A DNA stretch of 64,000 bases, taken from contig CM063108.1 in the NCBI GenBank assembly GCA_031841125.1, positions 43,608,122 through 43,672,121 on the forward strand. The letters run 5' to 3'. Below are positions 33,452-46,300 of the stretch, piece by piece. Both the position numbers and the translations under genes were made by a program. Positions within the stretch are counted from its first letter, which is position 1, and each line of letters begins with the position of its first letter. Source of the DNA: Acanthococcus lagerstroemiae. Its lineage: Eukaryota; Arthropoda; Insecta; Hemiptera; Eriococcidae. Below the pieces are notes generated by a model, which saw nothing but the letters and a program-made list of their open reading frames with translations, did no database searches and was not told the origin of the DNA.

Positions 33452-33732
33452 TGAATTACCATTTTTAAAAACTGAGCAAAAGATACCTGATTCGAGTTGT
33501 ACTAGACACTGCCACACATCGCAATATGAAAAAATTTTGTGATTAACCGGTTGTGAAGATGGTGGAAAACTATTTTGTTGGCCATGTCTATTCAGGGACG
33601 TACCAATAGGGGGCAACCCCCTCCCCTGTAAGAATTTTCCGCTTGATGATTGGGGAAATGTACAATTTCAATCAGGCGGAGTTGGAAAAATCCAACAAGT
33701 TGTAGGTTTTTTTTTTGCTGTGATGTTTGGAT
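33452..33732 (+). mobile_element. Zinc-finger hAT fragment, copy 1
   Basis: Plus strand reads CEDGGKLFCWPCLF, the TTF-type zinc finger of ZMYM-like hAT transposases, then runs into CAGGGACGTACC, the end of a MITE inserted in the finger. It is homologous to 51905-53180 and 61346-62356. Confidence 0.7.
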
Positions 33733-33945
33733 GGTAATAATGTTAAATTCTATAGACAAAAGACTAGATGGGTAGACGAAATCATAAAATTGGCAGGAAC
33801 AGCATAGGGAAGGGATGCAAGAGTTCGTGATCGCTGAAGGAAAGTAGGGGAGGCCTATGCCCAAAGGTGGGCGCATTAGTTATAAGATACATACGATGTA
33901 AGCGCATATAAAACTGTAAATAAAGGCTGTACTGCTACTATATTG
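33733..33945 (+). repeat. RTE-like LINE, short 3' fragment
   Basis: TRWVDEIIKLAG and GEAYAQRWAH match the end of the reverse-transcriptase protein seen at 38151-38531 (TRWGDELRK, GEAYMPKGGR). It ends with AATAAAGGCTG, like AATAAAGCCG of the longer copy. It is 5' truncated and abuts gene C at its 3' side. Confidence 0.7.
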
Positions 33946-34228
33946 GTGTGTGTTGCATGTAAGTTAATACTCGCTAACATAAACACATATGTACTTACAA
34001 CACAAGAGAGTATTTCTTTATTTAAAATTAGAAATTAAAAAGAGCTAATATTAATTAGTTACCGAGTATCAGTTTTGGGAAGTATACGTAAGTAGGCGTT
34101 TTGAATAATGGCTATAATACGTCGAAAATCATTTTCTTAATCATAAGTGTACATGTATGTGCATGCCAAATCGGTATAAGAAATTCTTGTGAATAAATAG
34201 GTATAGGTAAGTTCAAACTTTCCACGTG

Positions 34229-34380
34229 TTAATCGAGAGAGATCTGTCTGAATGATCCCTCAACACCGAATTCATAGTCGTAGAAGTTTCGATCGAGCGA
34301 CTTTTTACTCAAATCTGCTTTCATGTTTTCTTCCGACGTGAACCAGTCTTGTGTGGTGTAGAAACATTCTAACCATTGGT
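34229..34380 (-). CDS. Gene C exon 6 (terminal)
   Basis: 152 nt ending in TAA, acceptor cacccttttag/AC. Encodes WLECFYTTQDWFTSEENMKA and the closing FGVEGSFRQISLD seen in many insect CRAL-TRIO proteins. Confidence 0.92.
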
Positions 34381-37300
34381 CTAAAAGGGTGGAAAAAGAG
34401 AAAAAAAATGATATAATCCATTTAACAGTTTCGAGGTCCTGTATGTGAAGTGATTTTCCAAAAATGGTCAAGATAGATAATTTTCAGGAAAGCAATTTGT
34501 CAGTTTGGTTGGCGCATCATTGCAGAACCGAAATTTTTCTCTTCGTGAATGCAAATTGCCTCTTGTTTTTTCTTGGAAACCAGTTTTTAGGCTTACTGTT
34601 CATTGGTAAATATTGTACCGATTTGTCGACTCAAAACAAATAAACCTTACTTACACTCAAAAAAAAATAAAAATTATTATACTTATATTTCTGAATACTG
34701 TATTATACTTTTATGTGGTTCATCAGGTTTCAAAGGCTCTCCCGAAATAACGGCTTCGATGAACATTTCGATTCAAATTTTGATATTAACTGCGTTAACT
34801 ATAACAGAAATCTGTTATACGCTACTAAATGCGCGAGTATAAATACTAGTAAAGAACCTTGCAATGTTAACTACAGTTAACATTCGCGAAATGTGCCCCT
34901 CTGGCGTTATTTTCTTGTTATGGAGATGAATTAATAATCGGGCCCTACATAACAAGAAAATACATTTCAAAAATCTAAGTCCCATTGTTGATTTTTGTTA
35001 AATTAAAGGGTTAATAGGTTCGTCACTTTGGTGAGAAAGAGCAAGCGAAAGAATTTCTCTTCTATTGAATATTATTCTTCGTTGAATCTAAAATTGTGTA
35101 GTAAGATAAAGTAGAAGTGATCTTTTTTTTTGTTTCTTTTTTTACTCGCTAACTATAAAATCTTCGAACTCTTTGCCCCGTAGAATTAATCAAACTGAGA
35201 GTCTGTTTTTATGCCTTAGATCATCGAACTCAGGAATTTATTGTCATTCTTACTAAAAACAGAGAACTAAGTCTGCATTTAACTTTTTATAAAATACGAA
35301 AGTTATCCAGCTGCCTTACTGATAGCGTTGTGCTATCTTGTTGATTAAATCGAATGAATCAAATTTAATCAAACTCATTATTTTTAATTTTAGTTTGTTG
35401 GCGTTGTCTCTGGTACGTCTGAAAATTTTTGCATACCGCGTAATAGCCTTTGGTAAAGTCACATTGTTTTCTTGATGGTATCCAGGAAATCTACCCAGTC
35501 TATAATTTCTTACCAAACATCTGTTTCAACGTCTTCTCGGTGCCACCATATTCAATTGGGAGATTTTCTTTCGGTATCACAGTAGCTAATTCCTTCTCTG
35601 GACCATTCCAAAATTCAACCTAAAATAACAGAAAAAAAGATTTTGTTGACTAATTGCATTCATAAAACTATTACCATAATTTGCTTCCGCATAATAATAT
35701 ACGAGTATAATAGGACTTATAAATTTTTTTGAATTAATTCTAATGCGATAAATATACATCCAGGCTGAAGTAAAAGGGGTATCCGAAAGGATTTGTTTTC
35801 TAAAATTAAATGTGGGGTGTGATTTCAGTGTATGCACCAGTGCTTGGATCCGAAAAAGAAATCTTAAATAAATTCTACTCTGGGCTAGAGGAAACTCTGG
35901 AAAAAAATAGGGAATACTACAACATAATCTTGGGAGATTGGAACGCTATTGTGGAATCCTGGCAAAGCACAGCCGAAAACATTGGGGATATGGTTTAGGG
36001 ATAAGGAATCACAATGGGGAAAGACTGCTGGACTTTTGCGCCCAATTTAACCTAAAAATTGCGAACACTTTCTTCAAAAAAAACAACAAAAAAAAAAACA
36101 AAATGGACAATGGACATGGTAATCTCCAGGGGGGAAATATAAAAACGAGATTGACCACCTACTTGTGGACGATATCAGGATAGTCAGAAATGTGTCAACC
36201 CTGCCTGGATTTCACTTTGGTTCGGACCACAGGCTCTGTAGGGGGGTTTTTAGTTTTCCAAAGAGGGCAAAATTCACAAACAACAAAAAATTGGCGCCAC
36301 GAGAAAAAACGATACCCATGCACAGTTGGCCTGAGGCGTGCCAGGAACTTCGTTTGCATTTGGAGGAGTTGGACAGTATAGTCCAGGAAAGGGAGATGGT
36401 ACAAGTTCTGTACGATGGTTTAGAAAAGGCGATCAAAGCCACAGTGAATAAATTCGCGACAGTGAAGACTGCCTTGAAAACTGATGACGAACTGACCAGA
36501 GAAACAAGAGAGCTGATTGAGAAAAGAGACGAAACGGAGAGAAAGACAAAGAGGACTCAAAAGGAAAAGCTAGAATTCCTATTTCCCAGGAAAAAAGTCT
36601 AATTACAAATAAGGAAGGACGCGTACGATTTTAACACAAAGCGTATATAAGTATCCTGGCAGAAAGTAGTTCAGTTAAAAAAGCGTGGAAAGAAATTTAC
36701 TGTGACAAAAAGCTCATTCCAGGCATGCAAAATCAGCGAGGTCAAAACATACACGAACGAAGAGACATTGTAGAAATAGATACAAATTTCTATAGAGAGC
36801 TCTATAGCAAGATTAAAGAGGCAAGTAAGGAGGATGCGAGCAAGAACAGGCACAAGTACGACGCGTCAGTTAAACCAAGCGACTCCTATGACTCCCATGA
36901 TTTCCCTGATTTCCTAGAAGTGGAAATCAAACAAGCGCTTAAAAGTCTAAAAGTCGATAAAGCTGTAGGTCCAGACGGATTAGATAACAAGACCCACAAG
37001 CACTTTGCGGAGGTGCTAACCCCTTTTCTGACAAAACTCTTTAATAGAATTTTGAAAACCGAAATAGTACCAAGGCAATGGAAGGAGGCAGAAATCATTC
37101 AAAAAAGGAAAAAGAGAGGACATCAAAAACTACAGATCAATCAGCCTTACTTCGAATCTGGGAAAAACTTTTATGAAAATCCTGAAAACAAGGCTATACC
37201 CACAGCTAGACTCACAGCAAGCGATGGAACAAGCCGGCTTTAGAAAAGACCATTCCACAATTGACCAAATCTTTAGCAGTACACAACTGATTGGGAAAGC

Positions 37301-40300
37301 TAACGAATACAACTTTGAAATGCACCTACTTTTTATCGACATTGAAAAAGCATTTGATACCATTAGCCACAGCTTCTTATGGAAGGCTTTGGGAACCCAG
37401 GGAGTGAATGGAAAGATAATAGGATCATCCAAAACATGGACAAGGAAGCAACAGCCTATGTCAAAACGGATAGAAAAGGAGAAAGCTTTAAAATTGAAAG
37501 AGGAGTGAGACAGGGGGATCCGTTGTCTCCGCGAATCTGTTCAACTGCGCCCTGGAGGAAGCAATACGCCAGCTGGAATGGGAGAATAGAGGTTTGAAAA
37601 TCGACGATGTCTACCTCAATAATCTAAGATTTGCCGATGACATTGTACCAATAGCAAGTGACTTAGATGAATTAATCAAAAATGCTAACGAATTATTTGA
37701 GGTATGTAAACACGCAGGACTGAGCGTCAACATGAATAAAACTAAGCGTATGTCAAATGGAAAGGAAAAGGAAGTGACCATAGGTGGTGAAAGGGTTGAG
37801 TGGGTGTCAGAAATTAAGTACCTGGGGTAAATATATAGTCTCTTTCGGCCACTCTAGGGAAAAGAGCTTTCAAACAGAATAAGCGGAGGTTGGAACAACT
37901 ATTGGAAACTTAAAAGCATTTTCAAAAGCAAAATTCCGATAAAAACCAAAAGCGAAGTCTGGCAAAGTTGCGTACAATCATCTATGATGTATGACGCTCA
38001 AACCTGAGCACCAACAAAAAAGAATATTCAAAGACTCAGATCCACCCAAATGGCTATGCAACGTAGCATGCTAGGTCTCAGAACAACGGATAGAGTAGCG
38101 AATGCTACCATCAAGGAGAAAACCAAACTGAAAGACATTGGGGCAAAACGGTGAAGAACCTAAAGTGGAATTACGCTGGCCATGTCATGCGTCAGGAGAG
38201 CGAGAGGTGGGAGAGAATGGTGGAGGGGTGGAGACCCTATGGTCAAACTCGAAGTGTAGGGAGGCCCAATACCCGTTGGGGAGACGAGCTCAGGAAAGAG
38301 CTAGGACCTTTTTGGAGGAGGTACGTCCTTAACAAAAACGACTGGAGAAAAAGGGGGGAGGCTTATATGCCCAAAGGTGGGCGCGCAACTGGGATGACGG
38401 GCGGGCGGGAAGGATCGGGGCTAACCCCCAGGAACCCACGACGCGGAAGATTAAGTCTTGTCCATTTTAGCTGCCTTTTATTATTTTATTATCATTATAT
38501 TCTACTGTACGCATTCAAAGTTGCGCAATAAAGCCGTTTTTATTTTATTTAAATATACATCCAATAGAATCCTTATATTCAAAAAATATTTTGATGGCCC
38601 CACCCAAGCAGTGTACATATACAGGTACTTTACAAAATCAACAATTTCTGCTACGGCTGACACTTCGAGATTGGTAATGTGCGATGAGGAAGTAATCAAG
38701 CCTGTACTCACAGGAGTTTGAATTCCACTCCAGATTAAGCTATTGTAAGCACGGATTTGCTTACCAAATTTCAATTCCTGACTGTACGTCAGATTTTTGC
38801 TATATACTAGTAGGTCCTTCAGTTTCATTACAGAAAATTTTGAATCACAAACTCTGTTGTGTTACGCTTTTGCAGTTTTCAAACAATTTTGCATTCCGAA
38901 TTCCAGATGACACGAAGAGAGCGAAGAGAGACTTCTTCATTACTCCAGTCAGTTCGTCCTCAAAAAAGGCATGATTTCAGAGAAAAACATACGAAGATAA
39001 GTTTCCTTCTTCTATCAATAAACGGGTCAGTTTTGAAATTTGACACAAGTTATTATCAGAATCGAAGTGAACGATTTTCAAAGCTTGTGTGTTGATATCT
39101 CTTCTCCCTTCTCTTGAGTTATGAGAATAGGGTTAGAAAAGGATTTCAGTTGGTAGGCATCGATGTAGAAAAACGGATCAGTGTTATGTAGGAATTCTGT
39201 ATTTTCATAAGGCTCGTGCCAATGTACGGCAATGTAAAAGGTTTTTTTACCCCACCCCCTACAGTATTAAAAAAGTGTCAGAAGACCATTTCTATGGAAA
39301 ATGGAAAATGAATCATTGAGTAAATTTGGTTCGAAACAATATTTTCGTGTGGATGACAGAGGGAGTGAGTTAGGTTCCAAAAAAGTAACATTCGGGCTTC
39401 TCTCTGTATTGTATCGGAATCATGGGTTAGTGGGTTAGTGGCGCAGACATTCTGCTCTTTCGTCGGGACGGTAGCCTAGAGACAGTTGGGCAAAAAATCA
39501 GCTTAGTATGATTTTTTCCGAATTCATTTCTTCATTAAGTGAACTATACTTAGCATGATAAGATGTTAGTGGGTATGAGGAGAAGATAAAAAATTAAGAC
39601 CCCCAAAGTATATTTCTATTTTGTGTCATCATAATGAGAGTTTATTCGCCGTCATTTATGAAAGATCAGGGACGAAATTGTAGGGGTATAGGAGGAGGGT
39701 CGAAACATCCCCTTCCAATAATTTGACAGCCAGCAAATTTTGATATGAATTTTTCTTTTTTTAAGAACGTTTATTTATTTTTATTCAATTGAAAAATATT
39801 TCAATTAAAAAATTGGCAAATTTTCAGTTAAAAAAAAATGTTGTCAATAAATTTTTAGTTTTTCAAAAATATTTGTCAGCAAATTTTTCTACTCCACCCC
39901 CTCCCCCAACTGAAAGTCAATTTCGTCTCTGTAGCAAGGTGATGTATGAAAACTATAGCAGAACTAAAATTTACCCGATCCAGAATTTTTTTCTTCATGA
40001 CAAATTTCATTAACTGAAACAATGTGTCGGCGATAGGCAGCATATTCAGAACGTATATCTTGTGCAAGCGAAGTGGAGTTACTTCCTGCAACAAACAGAG
40101 GTTGTTTGTCATAAATACATCTAAGAAATCCGATATATTATTCATTTTTATTCCTTCAATCTCATAATATAGCCCTATAAACAGCCCTTTGACTAATAAG
40201 GAGACTTATGATACAAAACAAACCGGGAAAGGCAATGAGCAAACATCCATGTCAATAATAATGCTTCATTCAAATAGCTGCGTATAATAGAGCCCATGTA

Positions 40301-43300
40301 AGTTAATGAGGCCAATATTGGTTAATAAGACCCTCCCGTCCTATCTCATGGAGTAATGTAATCACGTGAAATCGTGTGATGTCATTGGCTTCCTTATATG
40401 CCGGGCACCGTGCTATTGCGATTTCGTTCTGGTCTGACCGCATGTACAAATATTTTAAATTTTTTATTTTGCTGTCGTGTTTTTAGTACATCTATAAACA
40501 TTTTATGCCTACTTTAATTGAATTGGAATAGAAAAATGACTGGAAATCGGTTAATACTGCACATCAGGGTAGCTCTTATTGTAACTCAGATGAGCTGCAC
40601 AGCAAAAAATCTCTTCATTGTAAGCGTAAACGTGAGATTCCAGCAAAGAAAATAATAAAAATAAACAGCATAGAAATAATAATAACGAAAGTGTATGTCC
40701 CAACATCAACTGACTGCGAAAAAGAATTATTCCATGACTTCTACAACCTGCCTACAAGAAATTGAACAAACAAAAGGTAAATGACAAAAAAAAAAAAACA
40801 AAAAAAAAAACACGCAGTATGTAATAGGTTTAACAGACCCGTACAATATGGTACTAGAGAAAAGATTCATAAGAAAATCATGAAAAGAGTCGGATATATG
40901 ATAACGGGTTTCAAAATAAGAGGCAAGAATAAATTAGAAAATGATATGGATTAATAAAAATCTTCTCCAAGATAATTGGACGCTGTTAAGCAAAACAGAA
41001 CTCAGCGACATTTGTTGGCCAAATGAGTTATTAGTATCGTTGGAAAAAGTATAAAAAGTATAATTTTTCAAAATTGGGCCCCGATACAAAAATGTGTACC
41101 CACGTAGAAAAGAGCTTGTAAACGCTATGTCATATAGTTTCTGCTCTTGAACTATGAATCACGTGTTCTAAAAAAAACAAACAGATTTTGTCGCTTGGTT
41201 CTGTTTTGCCTCACATTGTCCAGGTGCAAATCGAATGAAGAATATCATTAAACTGAAACAACCAACAGAACAGGCAAGTTTAGGAGAAGACATTATTTAG
41301 CCATAAATAATTTACGCGCAATAAACCAGCCAATAAAAAAATGTAACAAATACAATACATAAATAGAAATACGCCTTACATTCATTGAATATACAAAAGT
41401 ATTTGATTCAATAAAACACATTAGGCAGCACTAAGGAGACAAGGAGCACATGAACAGTAGGTACATAGACATAATTAAAATTATGTGCCTAGATTTAAAG
41501 GCTTGGGTGATAAAATTCAGAAATACAAGTTATTTGAAAATAAAAGAGGGTTGAAGCAAGGTGACGTAATTAAATTGTTTATATCTCTGTATACCTTAGA
41601 AGAATTATTTAAAAACTGGTAAGGAAAAGTACGTATAAGTATAAATGGAAAATGTCTGAACAGCCTACGTTTCACAGATAATGACTGTGTGAATATTGAT
41701 AGGAAAAAAAGGTAAGTCAAATTGAATCTTCCGACTTAAAAATGCAGCTTCCATCTACACAGCCGAATTCCATGCTATCCTACAGTACATAATCACGATC
41801 TCCTTGCTCGAAGACCCACCCATCCCCACCCACTATCTGGTCCTGTCAGATTCGCTTTCCGCCTTAAGGTCTATTTCCGATCGTCTTTCAATGCACGCTT
41901 TCGTCCAACACACCCATCTCATTCTCCATCTCATTTCTTCCACCACCAAGAGAATTTCACTTATCTGGATCCCAAGCCATTTTGGTATCCCAGAAAATGA
42001 GGCAGTTGATCCAGCAGCACAGCAAGCTACACAGCTCCCAGATATCACTCGTCAACTTCCTATCTCAACAGATCTCACTTCCGCCATTCGCCAGACCATT
42101 TTGCGTAAGTGGTTCAAAGAGTGGTGGCATCAAGCCTCTCGGCACAACAAATTCGCACAAATCAAGCTTACACCTGTCCCCTGGTCAATGTCTCAACGTT
42201 CCTCACGCCATGAGGAAGTTATCATCACCCGTCTAAGGATCGCACATACACGCCTCACATATACGCATCTTCTCAATAACCTGTATCCCCTCAACTGCCC
42301 ACACTGTGAAGATGAAGACCCTCTCACTGTGGACCACCTTTTCTCATGCCCATCCCTCAACCGCCTTCGTAACTCTCACATCCACACCACGTCCCCCATA
42401 GTCGAATTTTGGCCCTGTCCAACTACCACGAGCAGATAAACAACATCCTCACCTATCTTTCTGCTGCTGGATACCTCTGCAATATACAGACAACCTCTCC
42501 CGAGCTCATAACCAGAGAGTGTAGCTCCTTGGCTCGATAATAACAAATAAAAAATAAAATAAAAAAGTAAAGACGCGTGTAGGGAATGAGAAATTATCAG
42601 GACGCGTTTGTTTACTTTTCTTGTAATCAAAATGGCTGCCCGTTATACCTCCCCTTAGAGCCTCCTTAGACCAGGCGGCCGCGTTGACACGCATACTCAC
42701 ATTCCAATGCCTTCTCCAACTGTCCATTCTCGACATCGCTCGGCATTCTCCGTGTCGGCCTGCCAAAACATGATGGAATGAATGACCGCGTACCCGATGC
42801 GCAATCAGTTAGGTACCCTCTAGTTACCCGCGGAAAAGTTACCCATTTGCAACTCTCGGTTACCCTCAGATTACCCAGAAACCCGTCAGTTACCCTTGGT
42901 TCCCCTTTAGTTACCCGAGCGAGTAACTGGCGGGATTTTGCGCATCGGGTAAAAGTAGGTAATACGCAACTACCTGCGGAGCGTTTTTGCGAAGTGTTTG
43001 CGGAATTTTTACATGCCGAGGCATTAGACATATTCATCTTTAAGCCCTTCCACCCTCGTGTGATTGTACTAATTCTGGATGTAAACTAAGACGTTCCTTT
43101 CCCCGTGGTCCGTGGTAGTTCTAGTCAACAGTCTCCCAGACGAGGGTACTGGGCCAGGTTATAGAATTTTGAAGAAAAAACTATATCTGCCCGAAGCTTT
43201 TAAGTACTATATCTGATTTTCAGGTTTGGATTGAAATGTTCATCTAGCAGAAATGCAAAAAGTAAAACTTACCAGTGCTAACTTGATGTACTTTTTTATA

Positions 43301-46300
43301 CCTGTCATCATCACCTTCGCGTACGCCATTGATATATGTTTCACATCCATAACGAAAATAATTCCTTTATGTCTGTCAAATTTGTTTACTATGTCCATAG
43401 CCATTTGATGAGCTCTTAATGCGCCTTCTTCAGTGAACATATCCTTCTCAGTGTGCTCGTAAATTTTCATAATGATGACTCTGTAACCGTCTGGGGTCAG
43501 TTTGGGTATTGGCGTATAATTTCTGGAAGAAGAAAAAAATTGCAGGTGCTTAGCACTGACAATGGTGTGTGTTTGTTTCCAACAGTGGTGTTGATTGGTT
43601 CATTTCTGAATTCTGAAAATGAAATGGGGGCCTTACCCTCATAAAGCATTCTTTAGAGTTGCAAACATCTTTCCAAGGAACACTGATAGTACTGCAAGCG
43701 CAGTATAATCTGATAATACTCAGCATATACAGCTCGGAGAATTAACTGACAAATGTGTTAGATATACTCATGTTTTATGGAAAACAACACTTTCTCTTTT
43801 TGATGCTGTCCAACCAAAAAGCTGTTCGTATATGGAACACAAGTGGTAGTAGGAGACCGCACGGCTGCAAGGCGATACACAACTGATGTGAGAAGTCATG
43901 TGATCGCTAGCAATATCATGGAAGGAAAATCTCCTTGTTTCCAACCTTCAGGTTTTCTTCTTAATTTTGGGTATTTTTCAAGTGTCTTGCAAAACGTGAC
44001 GATAGTACGAGTATTGAGGATTTCAGTATTTTGAGGATTTTTCGAAAATGTTAATTCGATTATATGCAAAACATTGACGAAAATCTTGTTTGGATATGAG
44101 TATTAGTTGCCTTGTAGCAGAGCTTGGTATTGGAAAATAGCCTTAGTGCAATATATACAATGCTGGGAAATAAAATCAGAAAAGATAACGGTTTGATATT
44201 TTAGACTTGTTGTGGCATGGACTCGTATCAAGTTTAACTGTTAATTACTACAATATAGTATATTGCTTATATAGAAAATTATCGTGAACAATGGGCGCGT
44301 TTTCCAGTGATGTCACGAAGTGAATTACTGCATAGTTACTGTTAGCAAAAATACCCATCTTATTGGTTCTAACGAACGTACCGATCTGGTTTAAAAAACA
44401 CACGGAGCAAAGATCAATATATGTGATTACCTGAGAATACGAAATTTGTTAGAAACCAGACGTTTATTAGGAAATGGTCAGAACCTTCTGGATTAAAAAT
44501 ATGTACCTTAGGTTTACATAAAATTTCTTATCTAGTAATATATTGATCTTTGCTCCGTGTGTTTTTTTTTTTACGGGAGTCGATACGTTCGTTGAAACCA
44601 CGATGGGTATTTGTGCTAACAGTAATAACTCACTCTGTGACGTCACCAGAAGCCTGATATGCGTGTTTGTGACATTAAAGAAAACGCGCCCATTACTAAA
44701 AATTTCGATGGCGAAGAGGTGCAAGGTTGTGGTAGTAATCCTCACCCGGAAAAAAGATACCCAACTGTCGAGAACTCTTCCGAATGTTTTCGTGATTTCA
44801 AATTTAAATATTGAAATTTGGAAATACCACGCATAAGAGTGTAATTTTTTTGAATAATTAATATTGATGATACTTGGGTACGCTAGAATCAAACTGTGAC
44901 TTCTCCTGAAAACATGTTTTCGAGAAAAAAAACGCTATTATCTGCAGCGGAGTCATGCTCACAACCTGTACAGCAGTTATGGTATATGTATGTGGGATAG
45001 TAGTAACGCCGTTCAGCATTTGCGACCACGTTATGCATGTAGAACATGTTATAGAAGATGAATATTAAAAGGGGAAATGGGCAAGTCTGCCTTTAATTCT
45101 GACTTTTTTACTCCGAGCTAAAACACCTTAGAAATATTAATCATATCGCTACACTAATACCCCAGATTAGTCAAGCCATCTTACACTTTACGACCCCAGA
45201 AATTGATCTTATCGATGTTTTTCAACACTTCTCAATGGACCATTCGCTGTGTGTTTTTAACTATTAAGACTCCATACGTAACTCATTTTCAGCCAAAGTG
45301 GAGACGTCAGGGTTGGATTCTAGCGTACTCACTCTTATTGAAGTCCCTACAATAACTTTTGAATCCGACTGAAAAAAACCATTATATGCTGTTGCCCCTA
45401 CAAAATAACTTTCCCAAATCAGAAGATAAATATCTGTTGAGAAAGCTACATTCAACAATAACTTTCATCCCACTCCTCTTCGAAGTCCAATTTTGTGATT
45501 TTCTTCTCATTATATTATTAAAGCCTCAATTGGGATGAAAAAAAAAACGGGCGGTAAGGCTATCACGCCTAAAGCAGTCGAAAACATGGTTGAGGATTTT
45601 TGAGGATTTTAGACGATAGGAAAATTTGAGAAATGAAGATATCTTAGTATTCTGATCAGGCAATTCTGCTCATTACCAAAAGACTATCTATAGTTCATCA
45701 AGTTCTTCTAGAAGACGAGATTCCAATGAAAATTATAATAATTTTAGATTCACTTACAATATTAGTTTTCTCTTTCTCTCCGTTTCATTAATAATCACGT
45801 GCTACCTGTTCAGTTCTAAATTAAGATACGTACGTGATCTTTACTGCTTTGTGAAGACTTTCATCATAAACATCATAATTCTGAAAAATCTGTGGCATCA
45901 GTGCTCGTGCTATGTAATACCGTTCTATTGCCTTTTTAGTCTTCTCCAGTTGAAATTTTCCACGTAAGAGGAATGAAATTAGGATGTCTTTGTCTGAAAC
46001 AAATCATTAATTAATTGTTTTTATTGCTCGCTTACACAACAAATATTGCTACGGTCAGTCCAAGTTTTTATTATTTTTTATAGCAGAACTTGACAGTCTC
46101 CTGTCAGCCGTGGGAGCTTCTTATTGTGAGAAAAATCACTGGTAGATATTTTTGTCTCACGTAGACATCTGAGAAATACGAAGGACATGGAAATCGAGTG
46201 GCAGATCATGCTGTACGGTATTAACTTCTTCCTCTCAGACAGAGCAAGGGTTTACTGCTAAGAAAGACCTCAAAAATGAAATAATTGACGATATATATTT

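Noticed and set aside
44467..44892. 141-codon minus ORF and its plus shadow
   Set aside because: Most of it lies in the right arm of a foldback MITE; no domain was seen.
45264..45458. 64-codon minus ORF in a gene C intron as an extra exon
   Set aside because: It does not match any segment of the paralogues and has no suitable splice phase.
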